The notes under the pieces: model-generated | Databases searched by the model: none | Told to the model about the DNA's origin: nothing | Seen by the model: only the letters and a program-made list of their open reading frames with translations | Made by a program: the position numbers and the translations under genes | In this document: one piece after another, positions 1 through 7,936 of the stretch | How positions within the stretch are numbered: position 1 is the first letter of the stretch | Layout: every line of letters starts with the position of its first letter | From: Gemmatimonadota bacterium | GTDB lineage: Bacteria > Gemmatimonadota > Gemmatimonadetes > Gemmatimonadales > Gemmatimonadaceae | Direction of reading: 5' to 3' | Assembly (NCBI GenBank): GCA_027622655.1 | Contig: JAQBYI010000036.1 | Coordinates: 1 to 33,413, forward strand | Length of the DNA: 33,413 nucleotides

Positions 1-1
1 G

Positions 2-1450
2 CGCTACATGGCGTGGATGCCGCCCTTCGGCCCGAACGACACGAAGCTGATCTACGAGGGTGGAGCGCAGCTAGGCACGGTTGCCTACAGCGCCGACGGA
101 TCGACGATATTTGCGTCCGACAGCGGTACGGTCTTCGCAATCCGCGCGGCTGACCCGACCAAGCGCCACAATCTCGGACGCGGTGTCACGCTATCCGGTG
201 GCGGTGGATTCGGCGGCCGAGGGGGTGGTGGTGGGCGTGGCGGAGCCGGCAGTGCCGATTCGACTGCACTCGGCGGTGCGATTCAAATCCGTCGTTCGCC
301 GACCGGACAGAACGTCGTGGCCCTTTCGTCCGACGGCAAGAACGTGGCCGTTTCAGGCACGCGAGCACCCGGCGCAAAGTGGAGCAGCGAAGCGCCGCGT
401 CCGTGGATGGACAAGCTCAACATCGAGACCGGCGCGCGGTCACGCTTTCTCGACAGCCCCGCCGATGGATTCGATCAGTTCGTAACCGAGCTCGACGATG
501 ATTTCGGCTCGTACCTCTACACGCACGAGTCGCCGACGACGATTCCCGACGTCTGGCTCCGCGATGCGAACGGCGCCAGGAAGATCACGAATAATGTGGA
601 CGTCGGTCCGGACGTGACCGGCGCGCAGGTGAAGCGCTTCCAGGTTACGCGGCCGCGCGACGGCAACAAGATGTGGGTGGACGTGACGCTGCCGGAGGAT
701 TGGCGTCCGGGCACGCGCCTCCCTGGTGTGATCTGGTTCTATCCGCGCGAGTATACGTCGCAGGTCGAGTACGACCGTTCGCGGTACAACACGAACATCA
801 ACCGATTCCCGCTGGTCCCGTCGCTCAGGCCGGCGTCGTCCACCAAGCTCTGGGTGTCGCAGGGGTATGCGCTCATCGAGCCGGACATCCCGATTTGGGG
901 TGACAGCGGCCGGATGAACGACAACTATTCGCGCGACCTGCGCGAGAATCTCGATGCGGTGCTCGACGCGATCGTGGAAATGGGTTTTGTGGATCGCAAT
1001 CGCATGGGCATCGGCGGGCATAGTTATGGCGCGTTCAGCACGATGAATGCGATCGCGATGGTGCCGTGGTTCAAGGGCGCGATTGCCGGCGACGGCATGT
1101 ACAACCGGTCGCTTACGCCGTTTGGGTTTCAGAGCGAACGGCGCAGCTTCTATGAAGCGCAGAGCACCTATCTCGACCTCTCGGCGTTCTTCAAGGCCGA
1201 CAAGATTGACACGCCGGTCTTGATGTACCACGCGCTGGAAGACCAGAACACCGGTACGACCGTCATGAGCTCGCAGCGAATGATGATGGCGCTTCAGGGC
1301 CTCGGTAAGGAAGCGGCGCTCTACCTGTACCCGTACGAGGACCATAGCGATGACACCTACGTCTCGGATCTCGATATCTGGGCGCGCTGGGTGGCGTGGT
1401 TCGACATCTACGTAAAGAATCCGAAGCCGGACATGAAGGTCGTGCCGTAG
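2..1450 (+). CDS. S9 family peptidase (prolyl oligopeptidase-like), C-terminal part, 5' end outside window
   Basis: The reading frame is open at the left edge, so the first visible ATG (8) is probably internal and the protein starts upstream. Counting from that ATG, the C-terminal half is an alpha/beta-hydrolase peptidase domain. It has a nucleophile elbow G-H-S-Y-G-A with Ser339, then Asp412 (ALEDQNT) and His446 (YEDHS), in the order and spacing of the S9 catalytic triad. The N-terminal part visible here resembles the end of the beta-propeller typical of S9 enzymes. It carries a glycine-rich insert (residues about 63-80, many G and R) that is probably a flexible loop. The family cleaves short peptides, often at proline or with acyl-aminoacyl specificity, and many relatives in these phyla are exported. 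The signal peptide cannot be judged because the start is missing. Family assignment is firm; substrate is unknown. Confidence 0.9.
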   Translation, partial: RYMAWMPPFGPNDTKLIYEGGAQLGTVAYSADGSTIFASDSGTVFAIRAADPTKRHNLGRGVTLSGGGGFGGRGGGGGRGGAGSADSTALGGAIQIRRSPTGQNVVALSSDGKNVAVSGTRAPGAKWSSEAPRPWMDKLNIETGARSRFLDSPADGFDQFVTELDDDFGSYLYTHESPTTIPDVWLRDANGARKITNNVDVGPDVTGAQVKRFQVTRPRDGNKMWVDVTLPEDWRPGTRLPGVIWFYPREYTSQVEYDRSRYNTNINRFPLVPSLRPASSTKLWVSQGYALIEPDIPIWGDSGRMNDNYSRDLRENLDAVLDAIVEMGFVDRNRMGIGGHSYGAFSTMNAIAMVPWFKGAIAGDGMYNRSLTPFGFQSERRSFYEAQSTYLDLSAFFKADKIDTPVLMYHALEDQNTGTTVMSSQRMMMALQGLGKEAALYLYPYEDHSDDTYVSDLDIWARWVAWFDIYVKNPKPDMKVVP

Positions 1451-1456
1451 AGAACG

Positions 1457-1751
1457 GCGGAACCGCGGAGATTCGCTGAAAGGACCGGAGATTCACGGAG
1501 AACTACCACAGCAGAGTTAACGGCAACAACAATCGGCCGTCGGTTCTGTTCCCAGTATTTATGGTTGCAGCTGCAGTCGCGGTTTCAGTCGCGGTTTCAG
1601 TCGCGGTTTCCGTCGCGGTTTCCGTCGCGGTTTCCGTCGCGGTTTCCGTCGCGGTTTCCGTCGCGGTTTCCGTCGCTGTTTCCGTTGCTTTTTCCGTTGC
1701 TTTTCTCCGCGAATCTCTGCGCTGTTTCTCCGCGAATCTCCGCGGTTCCGC
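1457..1751. repeat. Inverted-repeat-bounded intergenic element, copy A
   Basis: This element fills the 350-base gap between the S9 peptidase and the creatininase gene. Its ends are a perfect 20-bp inverted repeat: 1457-1476 reads GCGGAACCGCGGAGATTCGC and 1732-1751 is its exact reverse complement. The left inner part (GGAGATTCACGG, then CACAGCAGAG) matches the inner parts of copies B and C loosely. The interior holds a 12-bp tandem array. No protein is credible here; the open frames through it are low-complexity repeats such as (ATET)n. It could fold as a long hairpin in RNA or act as a non-autonomous mobile element. Function is unknown. Confidence 0.85.
1576..1707. repeat. 12-bp tandem repeat inside element copy A
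   Basis: About eight near-identical units of GTCGCGGTTTCM (M = A or C) run from 1576 to 1671. Three decaying units (GTCGCTGTTTCC, GTTGCTTTTTCC, GTTGCTTTTCTC) follow to about 1707. The first two units end in A, the later ones in C. Decay towards one side suggests growth by slippage. Confidence 0.9.
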
Positions 1752-1800
1752 AGTTGCAGTTCGATGATGAACGAACCCCACGCTCACTGGAGATGCCCCC

Positions 1801-2706
1801 ATGAAGTTGAGAGTTCTATCGGCGGTCTTGGCGCTCGTCGCGATGACGGCGGCCGAGGTATTGGCTCAGGGGGGCGGTCGCGGTGGTCGCGGGCGTGGCG
1901 GACCGCCAGTACCCGCGACCGGCGTGGCGCTCGCGTCCACGACGAATCTCGTGGAGTTCGAGATGATGACCTGGCCAGAAGTGAAACGGGCCATTCACGA
2001 ACTCGGAAAGACCACGGCCCTCATTTACAATGGCGGTACCGAAACGCGCGGTCCGCAGAACGTGAACGGCGGGCACACGCTCATGGGCCGTGCTCTCGTG
2101 AAAGCCATCGCCGAGAAACTCGGTAACGCGATCGCAGCACCCGTGCTCGCGTATTCGCCGAACAACGCGAGCGCCGATCTTCCGGGTACGATCGGATTGT
2201 CAACCGACACGTACAAGGCCATCAACCGTGAAATCGCCGAACAGTTGATTCGACAGGGATTCAAGAACGTAGTGCTGATGGGCGACCACGGCGGCGGACA
2301 GGCGCAGCTCGGTGAAGTCGCGAAGGAACTCAACGACAAATATTCTCCTGAAGGAATTCACGTCTACTACAGCAACGACGTGTACGCCACCGCGGGTGCC
2401 GACTTCGACAAGTGGCTCGCAGAGAACGGGTATCCGCGCAGTTCGCATGCCGGTATTCCGGACACCTCAAACATGATTTACCTCGGCGCAGACAAGGGAT
2501 GGGTGCGAATGGAACTCGTCCCGACCGCGCTCGGCAATCAGGTGCTTCGCGAAGGCGAGACGGCCGACCCGAGCATCCCGAGAGTCAACAACGGCATCAA
2601 CGGCGACGCACGACGGTCCACGGCCGAACTCGGCAAGCGCGTGTTCGACCTCAAGGTTGAGTATGCGGTTCGGCAGATTCAAAAGATGGTCGCCGAAGGG
2701 AAGTAG
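1801..2706 (+). CDS. Exported creatininase family protein with altered metal-site residues
   Basis: This 301-residue protein has a Sec signal peptide (about residues 1-22, ending VLAQ) followed by a Gly/Arg-rich stretch (24-34). GGAG at 1789-1792 precedes the ATG. The rest follows the creatininase/creatinine amidohydrolase fold: an N-terminal E-x-x-G-P block (Glu81), the glycine-rich G-D-H-G-G-G block (His163) and a C-terminal S-S-H-A-G block (His216) with Asp221-Thr-Ser. In characterised creatininases the first block reads E-x-H-G-P-H and supplies His and Asp metal ligands. Here Arg83 replaces that His and His92 lies where the Asp is expected, so the metal site must differ. The family hydrolyses cyclic or linear amides (creatinine, formamides). 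The actual substrate cannot be told. It lies 3 bases upstream of the next gene and probably shares its transcript. Confidence 0.85.
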   Translation: MKLRVLSAVLALVAMTAAEVLAQGGGRGGRGRGGPPVPATGVALASTTNLVEFEMMTWPEVKRAIHELGKTTALIYNGGTETRGPQNVNGGHTLMGRALVKAIAEKLGNAIAAPVLAYSPNNASADLPGTIGLSTDTYKAINREIAEQLIRQGFKNVVLMGDHGGGQAQLGEVAKELNDKYSPEGIHVYYSNDVYATAGADFDKWLAENGYPRSSHAGIPDTSNMIYLGADKGWVRMELVPTALGNQVLREGETADPSIPRVNNGINGDARRSTAELGKRVFDLKVEYAVRQIQKMVAEGK

Positions 2707-2709
2707 TAC

Positions 2710-4242
2710 GTGCCATCTATCGGCGTTCGGTACCGACGCTTGACCATTGCCCACGCAGCGAACTCCGCCGGTGTGGGCGTGGTGTTTGCGGCCGCCGCAA
2801 TCGCTGCGTTTACCGCGGCCGTCGGCGCGCAGGCTCGTGGCGTTGAGCAGCGCGAACAAGGGCCACGGCCGCCGCTCGAGGCCCAGGCATCGTTCGACGG
2901 GCTCGGCGTCGGATTCGCCGGCGCCATGCCAACCCAGCCGTTTCGCAATCCCTCGGACAATGCACTCGCCGTGGGGCCCGATCACATTTTCCAGATCGTC
3001 AACTCGCGCTACGCCGTGTTCACCAAGAAGGGCGCGCGTTTCGATACGACTGGCAAGGTGCTCGTCGGCTCAGCGCCGACGAATATGATTTTCGCCGGCG
3101 TGGGCGGGCAGTGCGAAGCCCGCACGAACGGCGACGCCGTGGTGAAGTACGATCAGCTTGCCGACCGCTGGCTCGTCGTGATGCCGATCTTTCGTCGTCC
3201 GGCGAACGATTCGACGGGGCCGTTCTCGATGTGCTACGCCGTGAGCGTTGGCCCCGACCCGCTTGGCGCGTACTACAAGTACGAGTTCCTGCGGCCGCTA
3301 TTCCCTGACTACCCACGCATTGGCGTCTGGCCGGATGGCTACTACAACGGCACGAGCACCGGCGACGACGTGATTGAAAAGCACGCGTGCGTTGCCGACC
3401 GGGCGCGAATGCTCCGCGGCCTGAGTGCCACCGAGCAGTGCGTGATCGTCAAGGACGTGAACTTTCTGAATCCCGCCGACATCGACGGAAGGGCAACGCC
3501 GCCAGCGGGAGCACCAAACATCGTCTTCGCCACCGGCGGAACGCAGCTTCGGAACGACTTCGACGACGACGGCATCTACTGGTGGAACTTCCACGTGGAT
3601 TGGATCGATCCGGCGAAGACGTCGCTCACCGGGCCGTTCAAGATTCCCGTTGCGCCGTATCACTACCTGTGCGACGGACAGCTGACGAGCTGCGTACCGC
3701 AGCCCGATACCTCGCGCCGGCTCGACGCGCAGGGCGACAAGCTCATGAATCGCGTGGTATATCGGCGCGTAGGTGGCACAGAATCGATCGTGGCGCTGCA
3801 TTCAGTGAACACAGCGGCCGGCGGCGGCGGCGTTCGCTGGTATGAATTCCGTCTCGACGCGAATCGAAAGCCGACGCTCTATCAGCAGGGCACCTTCGCG
3901 CCGGACAGCTTCTATCGCTGGATGGGGAGCATCGGGATCGACGCGCAGGGGAACGTGGGGATGGGCTACTCGTTCGGCGGAACGCCGCACTACGCAGGGC
4001 AGCGCTTCGCCGCGCGCCTGGCCGCGGATCCTCGGGGCACGCTTGGATTCCGCGAGTCAGTGCTCGTTGAGGGTCAGGCCGCCCAGGCGCGCACACTCCG
4101 TTGGGAGGACTACACGGCTCTCGCCATTGATCCCGCGGACGACTGCACGTTTTGGTATGTCGGCAACTATCTCAGAAAGGGATCGGCGTCGTACTCCACG
4201 CGGATCGGCGCGTACAAGGTGGCCGGGTGCTCAATGCGGTAG
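2710..4242 (+). CDS. Exported propeller-like protein of unknown function
   Basis: This is a 510-residue protein. The GTG start lies 3 bases after the creatininase stop and is preceded by a purine-rich AAGGGAAG. Residues about 10-42 form a hydrophobic, alanine-rich signal sequence ending in GAQA. The mature part repeats blocks such as F-P-D-Y-P-R-I-G-V-W-P-D-G-Y-Y, G-V-R-W-Y-E and Y-R-W-M-G-S-I-G, ending with D-D-C-T-F-W-Y. I recognise this pattern from large exported proteins annotated only as hypothetical in Acidobacteria and related soil bacteria. The tryptophan/tyrosine-rich repeated strands suggest a beta-propeller. No catalytic motif is visible. Its last 12 bases overlap tail-to-tail with the minus-strand YeeE gene, so the two transcripts converge here. 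Confidence 0.75.
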   Translation: MPSIGVRYRRLTIAHAANSAGVGVVFAAAAIAAFTAAVGAQARGVEQREQGPRPPLEAQASFDGLGVGFAGAMPTQPFRNPSDNALAVGPDHIFQIVNSRYAVFTKKGARFDTTGKVLVGSAPTNMIFAGVGGQCEARTNGDAVVKYDQLADRWLVVMPIFRRPANDSTGPFSMCYAVSVGPDPLGAYYKYEFLRPLFPDYPRIGVWPDGYYNGTSTGDDVIEKHACVADRARMLRGLSATEQCVIVKDVNFLNPADIDGRATPPAGAPNIVFATGGTQLRNDFDDDGIYWWNFHVDWIDPAKTSLTGPFKIPVAPYHYLCDGQLTSCVPQPDTSRRLDAQGDKLMNRVVYRRVGGTESIVALHSVNTAAGGGGVRWYEFRLDANRKPTLYQQGTFAPDSFYRWMGSIGIDAQGNVGMGYSFGGTPHYAGQRFAARLAADPRGTLGFRESVLVEGQAAQARTLRWEDYTALAIDPADDCTFWYVGNYLRKGSASYSTRIGAYKVAGCSMR

Positions 4243-4683
4243 GTGCGGTCGCAACTTGCCGTACGTCCATGTTCCTGCGATGGCCGCGAGGAACGGGACG
4301 AGAATGATCGTGTGTCCGAAACCGATGAGAGCCACGAGCGGCCCGGGGCAGGCGCCAACGAGGCCCCAGCCAAGCCCGAAGACCGTACCGCCGGCCCAGT
4401 AGCGCGTGCCGGCGCCCAAAACCTTCGGTGGCACCTTGATCGCATCGCCTTCGAGAGATCGAATGCCGAATCGTCGCAGCACAACGAGTCCGGCCGCGGC
4501 CGTCGCGATCGCTGAGCCGATGATCCCGTACATATGGAATGCCTGGAATCGGAACATCTCCTGAATCCGGTACCACGACAGCGCTTCCGACATCGTCAGC
4601 GCGATGCCGAACAGCACGCCCAGCACCAGGTAAATGACGAGCGCCGCGCGAAACGAGATGGGGCCCTTCGGCTCAGCTGTCAT
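4231..4683 (-). CDS. YeeE/YedE (TsuA-like) family membrane protein, small partner
   Basis: From the ATG at 4683 this is a 150-residue membrane protein. The start overlaps the stop of the preceding gene as ATGA, which favours it over an upstream in-frame ATG at 4713. Hydrophobic segments lie at the N-terminus (LVIYLVLGVLFGIAL), the middle (YGIIGSAIATAAAGLVVL) and the C-terminus. The conserved loop G-L-G-W-G-L-V-G-A-C-P-G-P contains a cysteine, as in YeeE/YedE proteins that move thiosulfate or other sulfur species through cysteine relays. Two-gene YeeE pairs are standard in bigR-type operons, where one half-sized protein follows another. It is the last gene of the minus-strand sulfur operon. 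Transport of a reduced sulfur compound is inferred from family and context. Confidence 0.85.
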   Translation of the reverse strand: MTAEPKGPISFRAALVIYLVLGVLFGIALTMSEALSWYRIQEMFRFQAFHMYGIIGSAIATAAAGLVVLRRFGIRSLEGDAIKVPPKVLGAGTRYWAGGTVFGLGWGLVGACPGPLVALIGFGHTIILVPFLAAIAGTWTYGKLRPHLPH

Positions 4684-5243
4684 CGGCCGAGTAGCATGGG
4701 AACGATGATCCACGCAGACGTCAGGCCGCCGGCGAAAAATCCCAAGGTCGCGATGAGCGACGGGAGTTGGCGATCAGCGAGTCCCGAAATCGCGTGCCCC
4801 GACGTGCACCCGCCTGCCCACGACGCACCAAAGCCCACGAGGAGTCCGCCACCAACGAGCATCACCGCGCCGCGCCAAGTGGTGAGTGTCTGCCACGACA
4901 AGAGTTGCGCCGGGATGAGGCCGGTCACCTCGGTCACGCCGAACCCCGCGATCGTCTCGCGGGCTGCGTCCGACAGCGCCACCTGGCCAGCACCCGCAAA
5001 GAACTGCGCTGCGACTACGCCACCGATGAAGATGCCGACGAGGAACATGATGTTCCACGCGCCGATCCGCCGCCATTCGTAGCGAAAGAAATCGACACCG
5101 CGCGGAGCTGTCGCCGCACAGATATGCCGCAGGCTGCTCGAGACGCCGAACATGCGGTTTCCAACGATGAGGAGGGCAGGTACGAAGAGGCCAATGATTG
5201 GGCCGGAGACGTACCAGGGCCACGGTTCAGTCAGAAGGTGCAT
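4680..5243 (-). CDS. YeeE/YedE (TsuA-like) family membrane protein, large partner
   Basis: From ATG 5243 this is a 187-residue protein; an in-frame start at 5282 would overlap the ArsR gene and adds an unconserved tail. It has hydrophobic segments near residues 12-30, 62-80, 120-140 and at the C-terminus. It carries the family signature G-A-S-W-A-G-G-C-T-S-G-H-A-I-S-G, in which the cysteine is the sulfur relay residue known from TsuA/YeeE. It overlaps the next gene by 4 bases (ATGA) and follows the ArsR gene by 10 bases, so the three are co-transcribed. The likely role is passage of thiosulfate, or a related sulfur species, across the inner membrane. Direction of transport cannot be told from sequence. 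Confidence 0.87.
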   Translation of the reverse strand: MHLLTEPWPWYVSGPIIGLFVPALLIVGNRMFGVSSSLRHICAATAPRGVDFFRYEWRRIGAWNIMFLVGIFIGGVVAAQFFAGAGQVALSDAARETIAGFGVTEVTGLIPAQLLSWQTLTTWRGAVMLVGGGLLVGFGASWAGGCTSGHAISGLADRQLPSLIATLGFFAGGLTSAWIIVPMLLGR

Positions 5244-5253
5244 TGGTGTGCGT

Positions 5254-5595
5254 TCAGGGCTTGAAGTGGGTGGCGACAACACGACGTCGTGCGGCGAGGT
5301 CGGTGTCTACCTGCCCACAGACGAGGTCGCACAACTGGAATATCTTACGGTCCTTGATGGCGTAATGCACATGCAGCCCTTCCCGGCGCCGGGTTACGAA
5401 TCCCAGGTCGTGCAGTTGGCGCAGGTGCCGAGAGACGTTCGCTTGGCCGAGTTCTGTGTGAGCAACGATTTCATTCACCGTCAGCTCGCCGTCACGAAGC
5501 ACGTCGAGAATGTGGAGTCGTGCGGGTTCGGCCAGCACGCGAAAGCGGCTGGCGATGAGGTCGCGCAATGCACCGGTCATCGGTTGCTTGGACAT
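5254..5595 (-). CDS. ArsR-family repressor, likely sulfide/persulfide-responsive (BigR/SqrR type by context)
   Basis: This 113-residue winged-helix regulator starts at ATG 5595, 18 bases after the stop of the dioxygenase-rhodanese gene; an in-frame GTG at 5610 is the alternative. The helix-turn-helix lies at about residues 37-64 (V-N-E-I-V ... Q-A-N-V-S-R-H-L-R-Q-L), followed by the wing (R-R-E-G-L-H-V-H-Y). The only cysteines are Cys89 and Cys93, in the C-terminal helix (L-C-D-L-V-C-G). Known BigR/SqrR/YgaV sensors form a disulfide or polysulfide bridge between one cysteine near the recognition helix and one at the C-terminus. Here both are C-terminal, so the sensing chemistry may differ. 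Operon position strongly suggests it represses this operon until sulfide or persulfide appears. Confidence 0.88.
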   Translation of the reverse strand: MSKQPMTGALRDLIASRFRVLAEPARLHILDVLRDGELTVNEIVAHTELGQANVSRHLRQLHDLGFVTRRREGLHVHYAIKDRKIFQLCDLVCGQVDTDLAARRRVVATHFKP

Positions 5596-5613
5596 GGCTC
5601 GCGTTCCCACTGG

Positions 5614-7068
5614 TCAGTGTGAGACAGGGGTGTTTACGCCGGGCGGTGCCTCGACCTCGACCGGCAGCCCCGCGGCCGACCAGCCTTCGAAGCCGTCCGG
5701 CAGGTTCGCAACGTCCTGAATGCCGAGGGAGCGGAGTACGCTCGCGCCGATCGCGGACCGGCCGCCGCCCTGGCAATGCACGACGAGCGTGCCCGACTTG
5801 GGGACGTTGCCGAGTTGGTCGGGCAGGAGCCCCACGGGAATGCTCGGCACGCCCGGAAGGTGTCCGGCATCCCATTCCGACCGACCTCGCACATCCAGCA
5901 CAGAGACGGTGCCTGCCCGCATGCGTTCGGAGAGTTCGGTGAGCGAGATTTGCGGAATCGTTCCCACCGCGCCGCCGTCCGCGCGCCACCTCGCGATGAC
6001 TCCGCCTTCGGCGCCACCGGACACGGAGTCCAGGCCGATCATTGCCAAGTCGCTCACAGCTTCACGAATTGCGCCGTCGTCAGCGGCGATGAGCAGGAAT
6101 GGCGCATCGTAGCGCAGGAACCAGCCGGCCCACGTGTTGAACGACTTGTTGAGCGGAATGTTGATCGTGCCTGCGATGTGGCCGTCGGCAAACTCGGCCG
6201 CCAGCCGCGTATCAACGACCGAGACGCCGGCCGCGAGCGCAGCACGGATCTCCGCTACGCCGACACGCGTCGGCATCTTCCCGAAATCGAAGTCCGCCGC
6301 GCCGAGTTTGTTGAGCCGCTTCATCTCGGCGAAATACTTCGGCGGCTCGGGCTGCCCTTCGAGTACGGCTTTCACAAAGACGTCCTCGTCGTCAATCGCA
6401 AACGCCCAGTTGAAGCGCTTCTCGTAGCCAACCGTGCTGTGTGGCACCGCCGACAGTCCCTTGCCGCACGCGGAACCAGCGCCGTGACCCGGCCAGATCT
6501 GCAGCCAGTCCGGATATGCCTTGAAACGCTTCAGCGAATGAAAGAGCGTGCGCGCCGCCGTCTCCATCGTTCCCTCGAAGCGTGCCGCGCGCTCCAGCAG
6601 GTCGGGGCGGCCAACATCGCCAACGAACACGAAGTCGCCCGTGACGATGCCGATCGGTTCGTCTGCCGCAGCACGATCGGTAATCACGAACGAGATGTGC
6701 TCCGGAGTGTGCCCCGGCGTGTGCACGACCTGCACACGAATATTACCGACGCTGAACTCGTCGCCGTCGCGCACGAGGACGGCGCCCGCCTCCTTGGCGA
6801 ACGCGTACTTCCAGTTCTCGTCGCCTTCGTCCGAGAGGTAGAGCGTCGCGCCCGTCTGAGCGGCCAGCGCGCGTGCGCCGGAAATGAAATCCGCATGTAT
6901 GTGAGTTTCGGTCACATGCGCGATTCGAACGCCCTCCGCTTCAGCGGCGCGCACATACTGGTCGATGTCGCGATTGGGATCGATGACGACGCCCACGCCG
7001 GCCTGGCCGCACGCGATGAGATAGCTCGTCTGTGCGAGCTTGATGTCAAAGAAACGACGAACAATCAC
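5614..7068 (-). CDS. CstB-like persulfide dioxygenase-rhodanese fusion
   Basis: The start is GTG 7068, with AGGAG seven bases upstream and a GTGA overlap with the exporter's stop; the much longer open frame upstream of it is antisense/out-of-frame sequence. The 484-residue protein has three domains. Residues 1-260 are a metallo-beta-lactamase fold of the ETHE1/persulfide dioxygenase type (H56-x-H58-x-D60, His120, Asp145, His195). Residues about 270-365 are a rhodanese-like domain without a catalytic cysteine (the loop reads L-I-A-A-D-D-G). Residues about 375-475 are a rhodanese with active-loop Cys432 (H-C-Q-G-G-G-R-S). The same order, with an inactive middle domain, is seen in staphylococcal CstB, which oxidises low-molecular-weight persulfides to thiosulfate. 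The neighbouring YeeE and TauE proteins would handle the resulting thiosulfate or sulfite. Confidence 0.93.
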   Translation of the reverse strand: MIVRRFFDIKLAQTSYLIACGQAGVGVVIDPNRDIDQYVRAAEAEGVRIAHVTETHIHADFISGARALAAQTGATLYLSDEGDENWKYAFAKEAGAVLVRDGDEFSVGNIRVQVVHTPGHTPEHISFVITDRAAADEPIGIVTGDFVFVGDVGRPDLLERAARFEGTMETAARTLFHSLKRFKAYPDWLQIWPGHGAGSACGKGLSAVPHSTVGYEKRFNWAFAIDDEDVFVKAVLEGQPEPPKYFAEMKRLNKLGAADFDFGKMPTRVGVAEIRAALAAGVSVVDTRLAAEFADGHIAGTINIPLNKSFNTWAGWFLRYDAPFLLIAADDGAIREAVSDLAMIGLDSVSGGAEGGVIARWRADGGAVGTIPQISLTELSERMRAGTVSVLDVRGRSEWDAGHLPGVPSIPVGLLPDQLGNVPKSGTLVVHCQGGGRSAIGASVLRSLGIQDVANLPDGFEGWSAAGLPVEVEAPPGVNTPVSH

Positions 7069-7862
7069 CCGACGCTCCTGGATTGTGAAATGGAAGTGAA
7101 GGCAGAGCTCAACACACCGCGACTTTGGTATAGAATCGCGCTGCCGACGAGCAAGAGGAACACGGCGAACACGCGTCGCAGTGTGGCGGCCGGCAGCACG
7201 TGGGCAGCGCGCACGCCGCCGAATACGCCGACCACGGCGATCGCCGTGAACGTGGCAACAAACGTGAAGGGGATGTCGGTGGTCGTCGCATGCGCAGCCA
7301 AGGCGGCCATTGAGTTCATCGCTATCACCACGAGCGAGGTGCCCACGGCAGAACGGGTGGGGACCTTGGCGAGCACGATGAGCGCGGGGACGATCAGGAA
7401 TCCTCCGCCAACACCAACCACACCCGTAAGCACGCCCACGCCGAGCCCGACGGCCACCAGTGCCGGACGGAGGGCGGCGCGCCAACTGGTCGGGGCCGTC
7501 TCGGCCTCAGATCGTACTCCACCGCGCAACATGGAAAGCGCTGCCGCAATGATGGCAACGGAGAGAATCAGCAGTTGGGTGGTGCCGGCAAGGAGCGTGG
7601 CGAGCCGAGCGCCACCGACGGCGCCCACCATCGTAATGGCGCCAAAAGTCACCGCGACCCGTGGCACCACCGTGCCCGCCCTCCAGTGATTGACGGCGCC
7701 GAACAGGCTGGCGACGCCGACAACCACAAAGGTCATCGCGATCGCCGTCTTGGGATCGAAATGCCCGACATACACGAACACCGGCACGGTGAGAATCGAC
7801 CCGCCGCCGCCCAACAATCCGAGCGTGAAGCCTATGACAACGGCGAGCAGCCAGATTACCAC
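7065..7862 (-). CDS. TauE/SafE (TSUP) family sulfite/sulfonate exporter
   Basis: This 265-residue integral membrane protein starts at GTG 7862. It has about eight hydrophobic segments and the two glycine-rich family repeats: G-L-L-G-G-G-G-S-I-L-T-V-P near residue 15-27 and V-G-V-G-G-G-F-L-I-V-P in the middle. Length is normal for the family. Its stop overlaps the GTG of the dioxygenase-rhodanese gene, so it is the first gene of the minus-strand sulfur operon. TauE/SafE proteins export sulfite or organosulfonates; in bigR/cst operons they are thought to remove sulfite formed by persulfide oxidation. The AT-rich stretch just upstream (7901-7936) is the probable control region. Confidence 0.92.
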   Translation of the reverse strand: MVIWLLAVVIGFTLGLLGGGGSILTVPVFVYVGHFDPKTAIAMTFVVVGVASLFGAVNHWRAGTVVPRVAVTFGAITMVGAVGGARLATLLAGTTQLLILSVAIIAAALSMLRGGVRSEAETAPTSWRAALRPALVAVGLGVGVLTGVVGVGGGFLIVPALIVLAKVPTRSAVGTSLVVIAMNSMAALAAHATTTDIPFTFVATFTAIAVVGVFGGVRAAHVLPAATLRRVFAVFLLLVGSAILYQSRGVLSSAFTSISQSRSVG

Positions 7863-7900
7863 TGGAGCCCATCCGCAGGTGACGCGTGGAAATGCCGAGC

Positions 7901-7936
7901 GATATAAAGGTTCATATATAAGGATATAGTAATGTA
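7901..7936 (-). promoter_or_regulatory. Candidate promoter/operator of the sulfur operon
   Basis: This 36-base AT-rich island in GC-rich DNA lies 40-75 bases upstream of the exporter start. It contains ATATAAAGG (7902-7910) and ATATAAGG (7916-7923) as direct repeats, and a loose palindrome TATATAAGGATATA. ArsR/BigR regulators bind AT-rich imperfect palindromes, which makes this the natural site for the operon's repressor. It also lies about 70 bases upstream of the divergent M20 gene. No exact -35/-10 pair is claimed. Confidence 0.45.

Noticed and set aside
1503-1802. Open frames through the tandem repeat (A-T-E-T repeats on minus, V-A-V-S or F-Q-S-R repeats on plus)
   Set aside because: All frames are open because the unit length is a multiple of three; no non-repeat protein sequence, no start signals.
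5776-7689. Plus-strand 637-codon open frame
   Set aside because: It is antisense to the dioxygenase-rhodanese gene, has no domain pattern, is rich in Arg/His as expected of an out-of-frame GC-rich reading, and the minus strand carries clear motifs.
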